This document shows, one piece after another, positions 1-8,866 of a DNA stretch of 33,117 bases. A model generated the notes under the pieces. The model had not been told where the DNA came from. It was given only the letters and a program-made list of their open reading frames with translations, and did not search any database. The position numbers were made by a program, and so were the translations under genes. Numbering within the stretch: the first letter of the stretch is position 1; every line of letters starts with the position of its first letter. This DNA comes from Actinomycetes bacterium (GTDB taxonomy: Bacteria; Actinomycetota; Actinomycetes; Mycobacteriales; Mycobacteriaceae), in NCBI GenBank assembly GCA_022601275.1, contig JAHZIT010000178.1, forward strand, positions 1 through 33,117, written 5' to 3'.

Positions 1-782
1 ACGCGAGGCCGCCCGATGCCCTCGATACGAGATGAGATATCCGTCACCACGTGGGGGTCGCCGCTGACATAGGAGGGGAAGAACGCGGAGTTCTCCGGAT
101 CCACGACGCACAACCGGGTCGTGTGTCGGCGGTAGCGGATGTATCGACCGATCGTTGCGCTGGTGCCGCCGGTACCTGCGCCCACCACGATCCACTCCGG
201 CTCGGGGTGTGTCTCCTCGCCCATCTGCTCGAAGATCGACTCGGCGATGTTGTTGTTTCCGCGCCAGTCGGTGGCGCGTTCGGCGTTGGTGAACTGATCG
301 AGATAGTGCCCGCCGGTTTCTTCGGCCAGCCGTTGCGCCTCTTCGTAGAACGGCTCGCACTCGGCAATGAAATGGCAACGGCCACCTTGGGATTCGATCA
401 GGGCGATCTTCTTCGCACTCGTCGACTTCGGCATCACCGCGATGAACGGCAGTCCCAGCATCGCCGCGAAGTACGCCTCGGACACCGCCGTGGATCCTGA
501 GGACGCCTCGATGACGGTGGTGTCCTCGTCGATCCAGCCGTTGCACAGCGCATAGAGGAACAACGAGCGTGCCAGCCGATGCTTGAGGCTCCCGGTTATG
601 TGGGTTGTCTCGTCCTTGAGATAGAGCGCGACGTCGACGTCCTGGGACCAACTCGACGGCAATGGGTAGCGCAGCAGATGCGTGTCGGCGCTGCGCCTGG
701 CGTCAGCCTCGATCAGACGTACCGCGTTGTCCACCCAGCTACGTGACTGGCTGCGTTCTGCGGATGAGGCCGGTGGGCTCAC
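1..782 (-). CDS. cds1: PLP-dependent cysteine desulfhydrase / cysteine synthase-like protein, 3' part missing
   Basis: Homologue of M. tuberculosis Rv3684 (Cds1), a cytosolic pyridoxal-phosphate enzyme of the cysteine synthase fold, reported to release H2S, pyruvate and ammonia from cysteine. About 260 codons are visible; the known protein is near 346 residues, so about 85 C-terminal residues lie beyond base 1. Seen: the PLP-binding lysine K67 in ITGSLKHR, the loop [15 protein letters not shown] that holds the cofactor phosphate or substrate, and a glycine-rich [16 protein letters not shown] segment. The GTG start shares GTGA with the stop of the metallophosphoesterase gene, so translation is probably coupled. 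The fold and PLP site are clear. Desulfhydrase rather than synthase activity is inferred from orthology and gene order only. Confidence 0.88.
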   Translation of the reverse strand, partial: MSPPASSAERSQSRSWVDNAVRLIEADARRSADTHLLRYPLPSSWSQDVDVALYLKDETTHITGSLKHRLARSLFLYALCNGWIDEDTTVIEASSGSTAVSEAYFAAMLGLPFIAVMPKSTSAKKIALIESQGGRCHFIAECEPFYEEAQRLAEETGGHYLDQFTNAERATDWRGNNNIAESIFEQMGEETHPEPEWIVVGAGTGGTSATIGRYIRYRRHTTRLCVVDPENSAFFPSYVSGDPHVVTDISSRIEGIGRPR

Positions 783-1744
783 CGCGCAGCGACAGTCGAA
801 TGCGACTGCTCAGTCCCCGAACTGGCGTCCGAACCTCCTTGCGGGGCCGCTACCAGTGTCAGCAGCGTTGCCTCCGGCCGGCAGCAGAACCGTAGCGGGG
901 CAAATGGGGACGTGCCGATGCCGGCAGAGACGTGTAACTGGGTGTGCGCGCCCCACTTGGACGGGCCTTTGACCCTGGACCGATCAAGATCGCAGTTGGT
1001 GACGATCGCGCCGTAAAAAGGCAAGCACAGCTGTCCGCCATGAGTGTGGCCTGCCATCACGAGCTGGTAGCCATCGGCGGCGAAGCGGTCCAACACCCGG
1101 GGCTCGGGAGAGTGCGCCAGGCCCAGCGTGAGGTTCGCGGTCGGACTCGCCGGCCCGGCGATGGTGGCGTAGCGATCCCGCGACAGATGCGGATCATCGA
1201 CGCCGGCCGCCGCGATGCGAAGGCCCGCGACCTCGAACTCCCGGCGGGTGTGGGTCATGTCCAACCAGCCGCGTTCGGTGAACGCGGCGCGCAGGTCCTG
1301 CCACGGCAGCGGGTCCCCGTGGACCCGGCGGGACGGGTTGGTCAGGTAGTTGGCGGGGTTCTTCAGCTTGGGCGCGAAGTAGTCATTGCTGCCGAACACG
1401 AACACGCCCGGCACCGACAGCAGGTCGCCGAGGGCCTGCACCACGGCCGGCACCGCCTTGGGGTGGGACAGATTGTCGCCGGTGTTGACGATGAAATCGG
1501 GATGCCAGCCAGCCAGGTCACGCAGCCAAGCCTGCTTGCGCCGCTGAGTGGGCCGCATGTGGATGTCGCTGATGTGCAAGACCTTCAGCGGTGACGAGCC
1601 CGGGGAGAGCACCGGCATGGTCGCCTCTCGGACCACGAAGGCATTGCGTTCGATCAACGACGCGTACCCGATGCCGACAGCGAGCGCGCCTACCGATGCG
1701 GCGGCGGTGTTCTTCAAGATCGCACCGGTCGAAGCTGCAGCCAT
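779..1744 (-). CDS. Membrane-anchored calcineurin-like metallophosphoesterase
   Basis: 321 residues, homologue of Rv3683. All metallophosphoesterase blocks are visible: HISDIHM (D60, H62), NTGDN (D90), a GSND variant of the usual GNHE block at 118-121, a histidine at 211, and AGHTHGGQ (H233, H235). Together these form a two-metal centre for phosphoester hydrolysis. Residues about 14-30 are hydrophobic and could be an N-terminal anchor, which would place the catalytic domain outside the membrane; this is inference. The substrate is unknown; relatives include YkuE/LpxH-type enzymes acting on lipids or nucleotides. The gene lies between ponA2 (115 bp upstream) and the desulfhydrase gene (4-bp GTGA overlap), so a cell-envelope role is plausible. 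The GSN in place of GNH is a modest departure from consensus. Confidence 0.88.
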   Translation of the reverse strand: MAAASTGAILKNTAAASVGALAVGIGYASLIERNAFVVREATMPVLSPGSSPLKVLHISDIHMRPTQRRKQAWLRDLAGWHPDFIVNTGDNLSHPKAVPAVVQALGDLLSVPGVFVFGSNDYFAPKLKNPANYLTNPSRRVHGDPLPWQDLRAAFTERGWLDMTHTRREFEVAGLRIAAAGVDDPHLSRDRYATIAGPASPTANLTLGLAHSPEPRVLDRFAADGYQLVMAGHTHGGQLCLPFYGAIVTNCDLDRSRVKGPSKWGAHTQLHVSAGIGTSPFAPLRFCCRPEATLLTLVAAPQGGSDASSGTEQSHSTVAAR

Positions 1745-1779
1745 GTGCTCAGCCTACTGCCAGTGGCTGGACGACTCCC

Positions 1780-1863
1780 ACCGTCGCCAGACCGATCACC
1801 ACCGTCGCCCGACCGATCACCACCGTCGCCAGACCGATCACTACCGTCGTCCGACCGATCACC
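1780..1863. repeat. Four tandem 21-bp repeats carrying the ponA2 stop codon
   Basis: Four consecutive 21-bp units start at 1780, 1801, 1822 and 1843, each reading ACCGTCGYCMGACCGATCAC plus C or T. They differ only at two or three positions. The ponA2 stop (TGA on the minus strand, 1861-1859) lies in the last unit. Because 21 is a multiple of three, TGA recurs in the same frame in every unit, so the gene is followed by a series of in-frame stops. The repeat fills most of the gap to the metallophosphoesterase gene. No long hairpin or T-run is visible, so a terminator role is not supported. Confidence 0.9.
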
Positions 1864-4399
1864 CCGGCGGTGGAGGCGGTGGGGGTGCTGCCGGCGGCGG
1901 TGGGGGCGGCGCCGGCGGTGGTGGGGGTGCTGCCGGTGGTGGCGGAGGTGGCGCCGGCGGCGGGGGAACGAGTACCGGCACCGTGATCGGTGGTAAGCCG
2001 GGTATCTGAACGACCGTCTGCCCCACCGGCGCTGGCAGTGGTGGCACGCCCAGCGGTGGGGGCGCACCGGGCGGTGGCGGCGGCGGGGCAGGTGCAATGC
2101 CGTTGGAGATCAGGATCGTGATGATGGAACCGGGCACCGTCTGACCGCTGGGAGAAGTTCCGACAACCGCGCCGTACGGGGCTTCGCTGTTCACCGATGT
2201 GGACTGATCGGCGACCTCGAAGCCGGCGTCACGTAGCCGCTTGCGGGCTGCGTTCTGTTTCATTCCGGCGACGCCCGGGACCCGGGAACCGGGGGCTCCG
2301 TCGACATAGCGGGGGTCGGTCGGCGGCAGCACGACTTCGCCGAAGTTGTTGGCGATCGGCTTCATCGCCGTGAACCAAGTCCGAGCGGGTTCATTGCCGC
2401 CGAACAAATTTCCGTTGCCACACTGGCGCAGCGGAAAGGAGCACAACTCGCTGGGGTTGGTCGAGTCGTCGTAGACGTAGCTGGCCGCGGCAAGCTGATT
2501 GGTGAACCCTAGGAATGCCGCTGACCTGTTGGCTTCGGTGGTGCCCGTCTTGCCCGACATCGGCAGGTTCCAACCGGTCGAACCCGCCGCCGCCGCCGCT
2601 GTTCCTGAGCCAGTGTCGTCCCTGCTCATCGCGTTGGCCAGGGTGTTGGCAAGACCTTCGGGAACCGCTTGCTCGCAGGTTTCGGTGGTTACCGAGACCT
2701 CCTCGCCATTGCGGTCGAGGACGGTATCGATCGGGTTGGGCGGGCACCACATGCCGCCGGAGGCCAGCGTCGCCGCCACATTGGACAGCTCCAGCGCGTT
2801 CACCTCGATTGGCCCCAGCGTGAACGAACCAAGGTTCTGCCGTTTGACGAAGTCGGCGAGGCTCTCATTGCTCTCCGGGTCGTAGTCCCGCGCGGTTCCC
2901 GGCAGCGCATAAGACCGCAACCCCAACTTGACGGCCATGTCGACGGTGCGCTGCACCCCGACCTGCGCGATCAACTTCGCGAAGGCGGTGTTCGGCGAGG
3001 TGGCGAGAGCATCGGTGACGTTCATCGACCCTCGATAGTTGACGAAGTTATTGACGCACCATGTAGCCGGGGGGCAGCCCCGTGCGCCGCCGCTGCCCAG
3101 ACCCTTGGCCTGGAACCGGGAGGGTATGGCGAGCTGGGCATTGATGCCCATGCCCATGTCGAGGGCGGCAGCGGTGGTGAAGATCTTGAACACCGAGCCC
3201 GCCCCATTGCCGGCCAGCGTGAACGGCTGAGGATGCATCGTCTCCCCGGCGTCCAGGTCCAGACCATAGGTGCGGTTGCCCGCCATCGCGAGTACTGGGT
3301 GAGATTCTTTGCCCGGACGGATCACGCTCATGACGCTGGCGACGCCGTTGAGGTCGGGGCTGGCGAAATCGGTGATCGCCGACTTGACCGTGGCCTGTAC
3401 TTCAGGGTCCAGGGTCGTCTTGATCAGATAGCCGCCCTTGGCGACCTGATCCTTGCTGATTCCCGCGCGGGCGAGGTAGTCCAGCGCGTAGTCGCAGAAG
3501 AATGCTCGGTCACCGGCTGCGATGCAGCCCCGGGGCAGCTCGTTGGGTTGCGGCAATACCCCCAGCGGTCGCTGCTTGGCTTCGCGCAGCTCCCCGGCAT
3601 ACTCGGGAAGATTCTCGATCATCGTGTCCAGCACGACGTTTCGACGCGCCAGTGCGCCATCGGGGTTGGTATAGGGGTTCAGGGTGCTCGTCGACTGCAC
3701 CATGCCCGCCAGCAACGCGGACTGCTCCCAGCTCAACTCCGAGGCGTCGATGCCGAAATAGGTCTGCGCGGCGTCCTGCACCCCGAATGCGCCGTTGCCG
3801 AACGACACCAGGTTCAGGTAGCGCGTCAGAATCTCCGGTTTGGTGAACGTCTTGTCCAGGGTCAACGCCATCCGGATCTCGCGCAGCTTGCGGGCCGGGG
3901 TGGTCTCGATTGCCGCCCGCTTCTCGGCGTCGGTCTGGGCGACCACCAACAGCTGGTAGTTCTTCACATACTGTTGTTCGAGCGTCGAGCCGCCCCGCGT
4001 ATCGAGGTTGCCCGACAGGTACCCCGACAGGCCGGTGAGGGTTCCCTGCCAGTCCACGCCGTTGTGGTCGGAAAACCTCTTGTCTTCGATCGAGACGATC
4101 GCCAGCTTCATCGTGTTGGCGATCTGATCGCTGGACACCTCGAAACGCCGTTGGGAGTACAGCCACGCGATCACGTTCCCGCTGGCATCGACCATCGTCG
4201 ACACTTGGGGCACTTCACCCTCGACGAGCTGGGTCGAACCGTTGGCAACGACGTCGGAGGCGCGGTTGGACATCAGCCCGAAACCGCCCACGGCAGGAAA
4301 CATGAGTGCGGCGGCCAACACGCTGGCGAGCAGGCAGCACCAGGCGAGCTTGATAATCGTGACCGCCACCGGCGGCCGAGTCGGGGGGTGCTCCGGCAT
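1859..4399 (-). CDS. ponA2: Bifunctional penicillin-binding protein PonA2 (class A, with PASTA domain)
   Basis: 846 residues from the ATG at 4399, chosen because the protein then begins MPEHPP followed by the membrane anchor, as in Rv3682; upstream in-frame sequence is unlike the family. Order: cytoplasmic stub, membrane segment 12-36, glycosyltransferase 51 domain (catalytic E105 in SIEDKRFSDHNG; RGGSTLEQQYVKN at 135-147), transpeptidase domain (nucleophile S402 in GSVFK, SPN at 468-470, SGKTGT at 615-620), PASTA domain about 703-767, then a proline tail 770-846. It polymerises and cross-links peptidoglycan outside the membrane. The tail is almost pure proline/alanine after residue 812 and looks longer than I recall for M. 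tuberculosis. Divergent from whiB4. All catalytic motifs are intact. Confidence 0.96.
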   Translation of the reverse strand: MPEHPPTRPPVAVTIIKLAWCCLLASVLAAALMFPAVGGFGLMSNRASDVVANGSTQLVEGEVPQVSTMVDASGNVIAWLYSQRRFEVSSDQIANTMKLAIVSIEDKRFSDHNGVDWQGTLTGLSGYLSGNLDTRGGSTLEQQYVKNYQLLVVAQTDAEKRAAIETTPARKLREIRMALTLDKTFTKPEILTRYLNLVSFGNGAFGVQDAAQTYFGIDASELSWEQSALLAGMVQSTSTLNPYTNPDGALARRNVVLDTMIENLPEYAGELREAKQRPLGVLPQPNELPRGCIAAGDRAFFCDYALDYLARAGISKDQVAKGGYLIKTTLDPEVQATVKSAITDFASPDLNGVASVMSVIRPGKESHPVLAMAGNRTYGLDLDAGETMHPQPFTLAGNGAGSVFKIFTTAAALDMGMGINAQLAIPSRFQAKGLGSGGARGCPPATWCVNNFVNYRGSMNVTDALATSPNTAFAKLIAQVGVQRTVDMAVKLGLRSYALPGTARDYDPESNESLADFVKRQNLGSFTLGPIEVNALELSNVAATLASGGMWCPPNPIDTVLDRNGEEVSVTTETCEQAVPEGLANTLANAMSRDDTGSGTAAAAAGSTGWNLPMSGKTGTTEANRSAAFLGFTNQLAAASYVYDDSTNPSELCSFPLRQCGNGNLFGGNEPARTWFTAMKPIANNFGEVVLPPTDPRYVDGAPGSRVPGVAGMKQNAARKRLRDAGFEVADQSTSVNSEAPYGAVVGTSPSGQTVPGSIITILISNGIAPAPPPPPPGAPPPLGVPPLPAPVGQTVVQIPGLPPITVPVLVPPPPAPPPPPPAAPPPPPAPPPPPPAAPPPPPPPG

Positions 4400-4699
4400 G
4401 CGTACAGAGTAGCGATGACCTCGGCGCGCCGATCCACGGAGCAGCCAAGATCGCCTCTCGGCAGCCGCTGTCAAATGCCGGAATCCGGCACCGCCACGGG
4501 CTGACGGCACGGTAGTCCCAAAAAAGTGGTCACGAATGTATTGCGCACAACACCCCTGACCACCTAAGTTAGGCACACAGTGCGATGCAGGTCACACCTT
4601 GCGTCGTGTTGTGGCTTAGATCGCTCTACGCGGTCGACGTCGGAGTTAAAAATATTCGTCTGCGTTGTCGGGGCGCGGCCTGAACGAAGGGGATCGCAG
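4400..4699. other. Divergent ponA2-whiB4 intergenic region
   Basis: 300 bp without a gene. It must contain promoters for both divergent genes. Visible points are an 11-bp inverted repeat CCTAAGTTAGG at 4563-4573 and an A/T-rich stretch TTAAAAATATTC near 4645-4657, the only A/T-rich patch before whiB4 and the best candidate for its -10 region. No convincing -35/-10 pair with normal spacing was found for either gene. The longer open frames that run into this region have no family support. Confidence 0.5.
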
Positions 4700-5056
4700 G
4701 TGTCAGGGACTACGCCCGCCGCTAGCAAAACCAACGTTGATCCGACTGCCCACTCCATTGTGCATGGTGCAGAGGCTGAAGCCCGTATTGCGTGGGTTTC
4801 GCATGCCAGGTGTCGCCAGACGGACCCGGACGAATTGTTCGTCCGCGGTGCCGCACAGCGCAAAGCAGCCGTGATCTGTCGGCATTGCCCGGTGATCGCC
4901 GAATGCGGCGCTGACGCACTGGACAACCGGGTGGAGTTCGGTGTGTGGGGAGGCATGACCGAACGTCAGCGCCGCGCGCTGTTGAAGCAACACCCCGAAG
5001 TGGTGTCTTGGGCTGAGTTCTTTGCCGCCCAGCGCAAACACCGCAGCGCCGGCTGA
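4700..5056 (+). CDS. whiB4: WhiB-family iron-sulfur redox regulator WhiB4
   Basis: 118 residues from GTG 4700, preceded by GAAGGGG about eight bases upstream; a longer frame extends 5' but is unlike WhiB4. Cysteines C38, C60, C63 and C69 give the WhiB pattern (C..CxxC....C) that holds a 4Fe-4S cluster. GVWGG at 81-85 is the family turn, followed by a basic helix TERQRRALLKQHP. The centre (TDPDELFVRGAAQRKAAVIC) is nearly identical to Rv3681c as I remember it. Known role: an O2/redox-responsive cluster whose oxidised, disulfide-linked apo-form binds DNA and represses antioxidant genes. It is divergent from ponA2 and convergent with the ArsA-like gene. Confidence 0.96.
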   Translation: MSGTTPAASKTNVDPTAHSIVHGAEAEARIAWVSHARCRQTDPDELFVRGAAQRKAAVICRHCPVIAECGADALDNRVEFGVWGGMTERQRRALLKQHPEVVSWAEFFAAQRKHRSAG

Positions 5057-5084
5057 CACGGCTCGCCGCTTTGCCCCGAGGGGC

Positions 5085-5126
5085 CTTCAGGCGGCATCCT
5101 TCAGGCTGCATCCTTCAAGCTGCAGG
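5085..5126. repeat. Three tandem 14-bp repeats at the 3' end of the ArsA-like gene
   Basis: Units begin at 5085, 5099 and 5113: CTTCAGGCGGCATC, CTTCAGGCTGCATC and CTTCAAGCTGCAGG. They lie between the convergent ends of whiB4 and the ArsA-like gene. The stop codon of the latter (5117-5115 on the minus strand) falls in the last, most diverged copy. A weak GCCCC/GGGGC hairpin sits just before (5073-5084) without a T-run, so termination here is uncertain. Confidence 0.75.
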
Positions 5127-6263
5127 AGCCTCGCCGGTGATCTGGTCGGCGATGGCTTGGAGCGCGTCCAAATCCGATACGTCGAACGGCAGTGACGGCA
5201 CGCCGACTATCGCCACGGTTGGGTTCGCGCCGGTGAATCTCGACAGGAGTCGCACCTCCCGCTTGGCGGTCGACGCCCGGTCGGCGTGTATGCGCAGCGC
5301 CGCCACCGCCAAGGCGCCAGCACGCGCGTCCTCCGAATCCGCCGTCTTCTCCAGCTCCGCTGCTGCCTCGGCCGCCTTTTCTGGTTTCAAGGCGGACAGC
5401 GTCGGGTGGGTCCGGTTGAGTATCAAGCCGGCCAGCGGCATGTGCTCGGTGGACAACCGATCGATGAAGAAAGACGCCTCCCGCAACGCGTCGGGTTCGG
5501 CCGCCGATACCACCACGAACTGGGTGCCCCGCCGCTTGAGTAACTCGTAGGTGCGGTCGGCCCTCTCCCTGAAACCGCCGAATGTCGCATCCAGAGATTG
5601 AATGAAGGCAGCCGCGTCCGACAGCATCTGCGATCCCAGGATCGTCGACATCCCCTTCATGGCCAGGCCGACCGCGCCGGTGACCAGGCGACCGAGGCCC
5701 CGTCCCGGAGCCAGCAGCAGGCGCCACAGTCTGCTGTCCATGAAACTGCCCAGACGTTTCGGCGCGTCGAGGAAGTCCAACGCATTGCGTGATGGCGGAG
5801 TATCCACCACTACGAGGTCCCATTTGTCCTCGGCCAGGAGCTGCCCGAGTTTCTCCATGGCCATGTACTCCTGAGTGCCGGCCAGCGACGTAGCCACCGT
5901 CTGATAGAACTGGTTGTCCAAAATGGCGTCGGCGGAACCGTCTCCGGAGTACTGAATCACCATCTCGTCGAAGGTGCGCCGCATGTCGAGCATCATCGCG
6001 TGCAGCTGACCGGTCACCTCGGGCGCCAGCGGAACCCGCTGCGGAGTGTTCCCCAGATCCTGGATTCCCAGTGCCTGGGCGAGCCGTTTGGCCGGGTCGA
6101 TCGTGAGTACCACTACGGTGCGGCCGTACTCGGCGGCACGAAGCGCCATCGCGGCGGCAGTCGTTGTCTTTCCGACACCGCCTGCGCCGCAGCAGACGAT
6201 CACCCTGTTGGACCTGTCGCGCAGAATACTGGCCATGTCCAGGGCCGCTGGGGTGGTGCTCAT
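5115..6263 (-). CDS. Get3/ArsA-family ATPase, second subunit (Rv3680 homologue)
   Basis: 382 residues from ATG 6263, preceded by GCGGAGGAAAGCG, a strong ribosome site overlapping the stop of the partner gene; a longer frame exists but has no family support. The P-loop is [12 protein letters not shown] (K32), with [13 protein letters not shown] as the switch region, as in the Get3/ArsA/anion-transporting ATPases. The signature lysine of the GKGGVGKT motif is replaced by alanine (A27), unlike the partner subunit. The M. tuberculosis pair Rv3679-Rv3680 has been described as Get3 homologues (BagA/BagB), forming a complex and affecting stress tolerance during glycerol use. No arsenite-type cysteine set is apparent. 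The client is unknown; membrane-protein handling is inferred from the family. Confidence 0.92.
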   Translation of the reverse strand: MSTTPAALDMASILRDRSNRVIVCCGAGGVGKTTTAAAMALRAAEYGRTVVVLTIDPAKRLAQALGIQDLGNTPQRVPLAPEVTGQLHAMMLDMRRTFDEMVIQYSGDGSADAILDNQFYQTVATSLAGTQEYMAMEKLGQLLAEDKWDLVVVDTPPSRNALDFLDAPKRLGSFMDSRLWRLLLAPGRGLGRLVTGAVGLAMKGMSTILGSQMLSDAAAFIQSLDATFGGFRERADRTYELLKRRGTQFVVVSAAEPDALREASFFIDRLSTEHMPLAGLILNRTHPTLSALKPEKAAEAAAELEKTADSEDARAGALAVAALRIHADRASTAKREVRLLSRFTGANPTVAIVGVPSLPFDVSDLDALQAIADQITGEAPAA

Positions 6264-6276
6264 CGCTTTCCTCCGC

Positions 6277-7317
6277 TCACCGGACGCCCTGTTGGGCGAG
6301 TGCCTCGGCCAGTTCGTACAGACTTCCCAGGTCGACGCCGTCGGGCATCGTCGGCAGTTCGAGGCGGGGGACATCGATCTCGACGAGCTGCTCGGCGTTC
6401 TCGGCCCGTGCCGCAATTCGGGTCGCGTGCTGGATCGTCTCGGTGAGCAGGCCGGCGAAATCTTCGTCCGAGAGGGTGATCCCGGCGCTGTCCAGTCCTT
6501 TCCGCACGGCCTCGGCGTCAAGGTCGCCGTCCGCAGCCAGCGCCAGGTCTTCGGGTGCCAAGTAGGCCGGGATATTGCGGTTCACGATCACGCTGCCGAG
6601 CGGCAGCTCCATCTCCCGCAGGTCATTGATCGCTTCGACCGTCTCCTGAATCGGTAGCGCCTCCAGCAGGGTAACCAGATGAATGGCGGTCAGGTCGGAA
6701 TGCAGCAGCTTGACCACGCCCTCGGCCTGAGAGTGCACAGGTCCGCCCTTGGCCAGCTCAGAGATCGCCTTGGTGACATCGAGGAACCGCGCGATGCGCC
6801 CGGTGGGCGGCGAATCGACCACAACGGCGTCGTAGGTGGTCTGATTGTCCTTCAACTCTCCTCTGTCTTCGGTATCGGAGCGGGTCACGATCTCCTTGAT
6901 CTTGCCGGTGAGTAACACGTCGCGGAGGCCTGGCGCGATCGTCGTCGCGAACTCCACAGCACCGATGCGGCGCATCGCCCGCCCGGCCAATCCCAGGTTG
7001 TAGAACATGTCGAGGTATTCGAGGAACGCCGCCTCGGTGTCGATCGCCAGCGCGTTGACCACGCCACCGCCCTCCGCGGTTGCGATCTTGACCTCCTCGT
7101 AGGGCAACGGCGGCACATCGAACAGCTGCGCGATGCCCTGACGCCCTTCGACTTCGACCAGCAGCACCTTGCGGCCACCGGCGGCCAGCGCCAATGCCAG
7201 CGACGCGGCGATGGTCGACTTACCGGTGCCGCCTTTGCCGCTGACGAAGTGGAGCCGTGCCTTGGTCAGGCGAGACGGCCAGCCAGCCCGGTTCGGTCCG
7301 TTTTGTGCGGTAGCCAC
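6277..7317 (-). CDS. Get3/ArsA-family ATPase, first subunit (Rv3679 homologue)
   Basis: 346 residues from ATG 7317. It carries a full deviant Walker [12 protein letters not shown] (26-35), with both signature lysine K28 and catalytic lysine K33, and [17 protein letters not shown] as switch II. It is first in a two-gene operon; its stop is 13 bp before the start of the second subunit. Compared with remembered Rv3679 there is a small insertion around [19 protein letters not shown], just before the switch motif. The ATPase pair is soluble and probably works as an asymmetric heterodimer. Divergent from the DUF4177 gene across 48 bp. Confidence 0.92.
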   Translation of the reverse strand: MATAQNGPNRAGWPSRLTKARLHFVSGKGGTGKSTIAASLALALAAGGRKVLLVEVEGRQGIAQLFDVPPLPYEEVKIATAEGGGVVNALAIDTEAAFLEYLDMFYNLGLAGRAMRRIGAVEFATTIAPGLRDVLLTGKIKEIVTRSDTEDRGELKDNQTTYDAVVVDSPPTGRIARFLDVTKAISELAKGGPVHSQAEGVVKLLHSDLTAIHLVTLLEALPIQETVEAINDLREMELPLGSVIVNRNIPAYLAPEDLALAADGDLDAEAVRKGLDSAGITLSDEDFAGLLTETIQHATRIAARAENAEQLVEIDVPRLELPTMPDGVDLGSLYELAEALAQQGVR

Positions 7318-7352
7318 CAGTGCATGCTAGCCATAACCGGCCGAACGCCCGA

Positions 7353-7365
7353 TAAGCTCAGCCGC
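7353..7365 (+). promoter_or_regulatory. Leaderless-type -10 element for the DUF4177 operon
   Basis: TAAGCT (7353-7358) matches the mycobacterial -10 pattern TANNNT and ends seven bases before the ATG at 7366. The transcript would therefore start at or next to the start codon. No ribosome-binding sequence precedes the ATG. Inference from sequence only. Confidence 0.5.
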
Positions 7366-7527
7366 ATGAGCCAACCGACCCCGTGGGAGTACGCGACCGT
7401 CCCGCTGCTGACGCACGCCACCAAACAGATCCTCGACCAATGGGGCGAAGACGGTTGGGAGCTGGTATCGGTCCTGCCCGGCCCGACCGGTGAGCAGCAC
7501 GTCGCCTACCTCAAACGACCCAAGTGA
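7366..7527 (+). CDS. Small DUF4177 protein (Rv3678A homologue)
   Basis: 53 residues beginning MSQPTPWEYATVPLLTHATK. The pattern W-E-Y-x-T-V-P ... DGWELVSVLPG ... YLKRPK is typical of DUF4177 proteins, a small alpha/beta fold of unknown function. A longer upstream frame is rejected because this ATG directly follows a leaderless-type -10 element. The stop overlaps the GTG of the RidA-like gene (GTGA), so the two are coupled. Its short length and conserved tie to the downstream gene suggest a partner or modulator, but nothing more specific can be said. Confidence 0.85.
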   Translation: MSQPTPWEYATVPLLTHATKQILDQWGEDGWELVSVLPGPTGEQHVAYLKRPK

Positions 7528-8012
7528 GCGGGCCGGAGTCAGCTGACCGGCAACATCAGACGCCGTCGGCGCGGCTGGCCGAGTTGGGCATCGAACTCCC
7601 TGAGGTGGTCGCGCCGTTGGCTGCCTACGTGCCCGCGGTGCGCACCGGAAGCCTGGTTTATACCGCAGGCCAGCTGCCGATGTCAGCCGGCAAGCTGGCC
7701 ATGACGGGCAAGGTCGGTGCCGAGGTATCCGCTGATGAGGCCAAGCCCCTGGCTCGCCAGTGCGGGCTGAACGCACTGGCTGCCGTCGACTCGCTGGTGG
7801 GCCTCGACTCGGTGGTGCGCGTGGTGAAGGTCGTCGGCTTCGTGGCCTCGGCGCCGGGTTTCGTCGGCCAGCCCGGTGTGATCAACGGCGCCTCAGAACT
7901 GTTCGCAGAGGTATTCGGGGAAGCCGGGGCACACGCCCGGTCGGCGGTCGGAGTCTGCCAGCTACCCCTGGACGCGCCCGTGGAAGTTGAACTCATCGTC
8001 GAGGTCGCGTAA
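7524..8012 (+). CDS. RidA/YjgF-family protein lacking the catalytic arginine
   Basis: 162 residues, homologue of Rv3678c. GTG start overlaps the previous stop. The Rid fold is recognisable from YVPAVRTGSLVYTAGQLP near residues 35-52 and the final strand VCQLPLDAPVEVELIVEV. Classical RidA enzymes hydrolyse reactive 2-aminoacrylate-type imines using an arginine (R105 in E. coli) directly before the LP of the last motif; here that position is glutamine (CQLP). Imine deaminase activity is therefore not predicted, and the protein belongs with the Rid groups of unknown activity. The gene lies between DUF4177 and a metallo-beta-lactamase-fold hydrolase, and the three probably form one transcript. 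Confidence 0.9.
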   Translation: MSGPESADRQHQTPSARLAELGIELPEVVAPLAAYVPAVRTGSLVYTAGQLPMSAGKLAMTGKVGAEVSADEAKPLARQCGLNALAAVDSLVGLDSVVRVVKVVGFVASAPGFVGQPGVINGASELFAEVFGEAGAHARSAVGVCQLPLDAPVEVELIVEVA

Positions 8013-8015
8013 CGC

Positions 8016-8828
8016 GTGGGCAGACTGGAGCATCCCGCCTACGGTCTGCTGCGACCGGTCACCGAGACCGCGTCGGTCCTGCTGTGTGACAACCCGGGGC
8101 TGATGACCCTCGAGGGCACCAACACCTGGGTGCTGAGGGGCCCGGGCAGCGACGAGATGGTCGTCGTTGACCCGGGGCCCGACAACGAAGTTGCGCACAT
8201 TGAGCGGCTCGCCGCGATCGGGCCTGTCCCGCTGGTGCTGATCAGCCACCGTCACGCCGACCACACTGGCGGAATAGACCAGATCGTGGAGCTCACCGGG
8301 GCTGTCGTGCGGTCGGTGGGAAGTGGATTTCTGCGCGGCCCGGGTGGACCTCTGACTGACGGCGAGGTGATCGATGCCGCCGGCCTGAGGATCACCGTCA
8401 TGGCCACGCCCGGACATACCGCGGACTCGGTGTCCTTCCTCCTCGACGACGCCCCGGGCAGGCGCGGCGGCGGGCCGGGTTCGGTGCTGACCGCGGACAC
8501 CATCCTGGGTCGCGGAACCTCAGTCATCGACCATGAAGACGGCGATCTGGGCGACTACCTGGAGTCGCTGCGCCGACTGCGCGGGTCGGGACACCGCACA
8601 GTGCTGCCCGGCCACGGCCCCGAACTCGATGACATCATCACCGCCAGCGAGACCTACCTCGCGCATCGGGAAGAGCGACTCGACCAGGTGCGGGCCGCGC
8701 TCCGTGATCTCGGGGATGACGTCAGCAACCGCGAAGTGGTGGAGCATGTCTATGGCGATGTCGACGAAGATCTCTGGGATGCAGCCGAATGGTCGGTGCA
8801 GGCCCAGCTGGATTACTTACGCCGTTGA
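8016..8828 (+). CDS. Metallo-beta-lactamase-fold hydrolase (LACTB2-like, Rv3677c homologue)
   Basis: 270 residues from GTG 8016, three bases after the previous stop. The metal-binding set is complete: SHRHADH (H78, H80, D82, H83), TPGHTADS (H134), LTADT (D161) and LPGHGPE (H200). The C-terminal helical extension (about 210-270, ETYLAHREERLDQV onward) matches LACTB2-type proteins, which are endoribonucleases or general hydrolases rather than antibiotic lactamases. No signal peptide is seen, so it is cytoplasmic. It is last in an operon with the DUF4177 and RidA-like genes and convergent with crp. The true substrate is unknown. Confidence 0.9.
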   Translation: MGRLEHPAYGLLRPVTETASVLLCDNPGLMTLEGTNTWVLRGPGSDEMVVVDPGPDNEVAHIERLAAIGPVPLVLISHRHADHTGGIDQIVELTGAVVRSVGSGFLRGPGGPLTDGEVIDAAGLRITVMATPGHTADSVSFLLDDAPGRRGGGPGSVLTADTILGRGTSVIDHEDGDLGDYLESLRRLRGSGHRTVLPGHGPELDDIITASETYLAHREERLDQVRAALRDLGDDVSNREVVEHVYGDVDEDLWDAAEWSVQAQLDYLRR

Positions 8829-8866
8829 CCGAGATGGCAGCTAGCTCGGAGCTGTTGGCTCGCTCG

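Noticed and set aside
2669..4504. 611-codon open frame on the plus strand opposite ponA2
   Set aside because: Antisense shadow typical of high-GC codon use; no family features, and ponA2 is unambiguous.
4563..4573. CCTAAGTTAGG as a possible IdeR iron box
   Set aside because: Half-sites are in the opposite order from the TTAGG...CCTAA iron box, and an aligned 19-bp window matches only about 11 positions.
5073..5084. GCCCCGAGGGGC as the whiB4 terminator
   Set aside because: Loop is too short for the full stem and no T-run follows.
8016..8828. Beta-lactam resistance enzyme
   Set aside because: The fold is metallo-beta-lactamase, but there is no signal peptide and the C-terminal extension is LACTB2-like; not a secreted lactamase.
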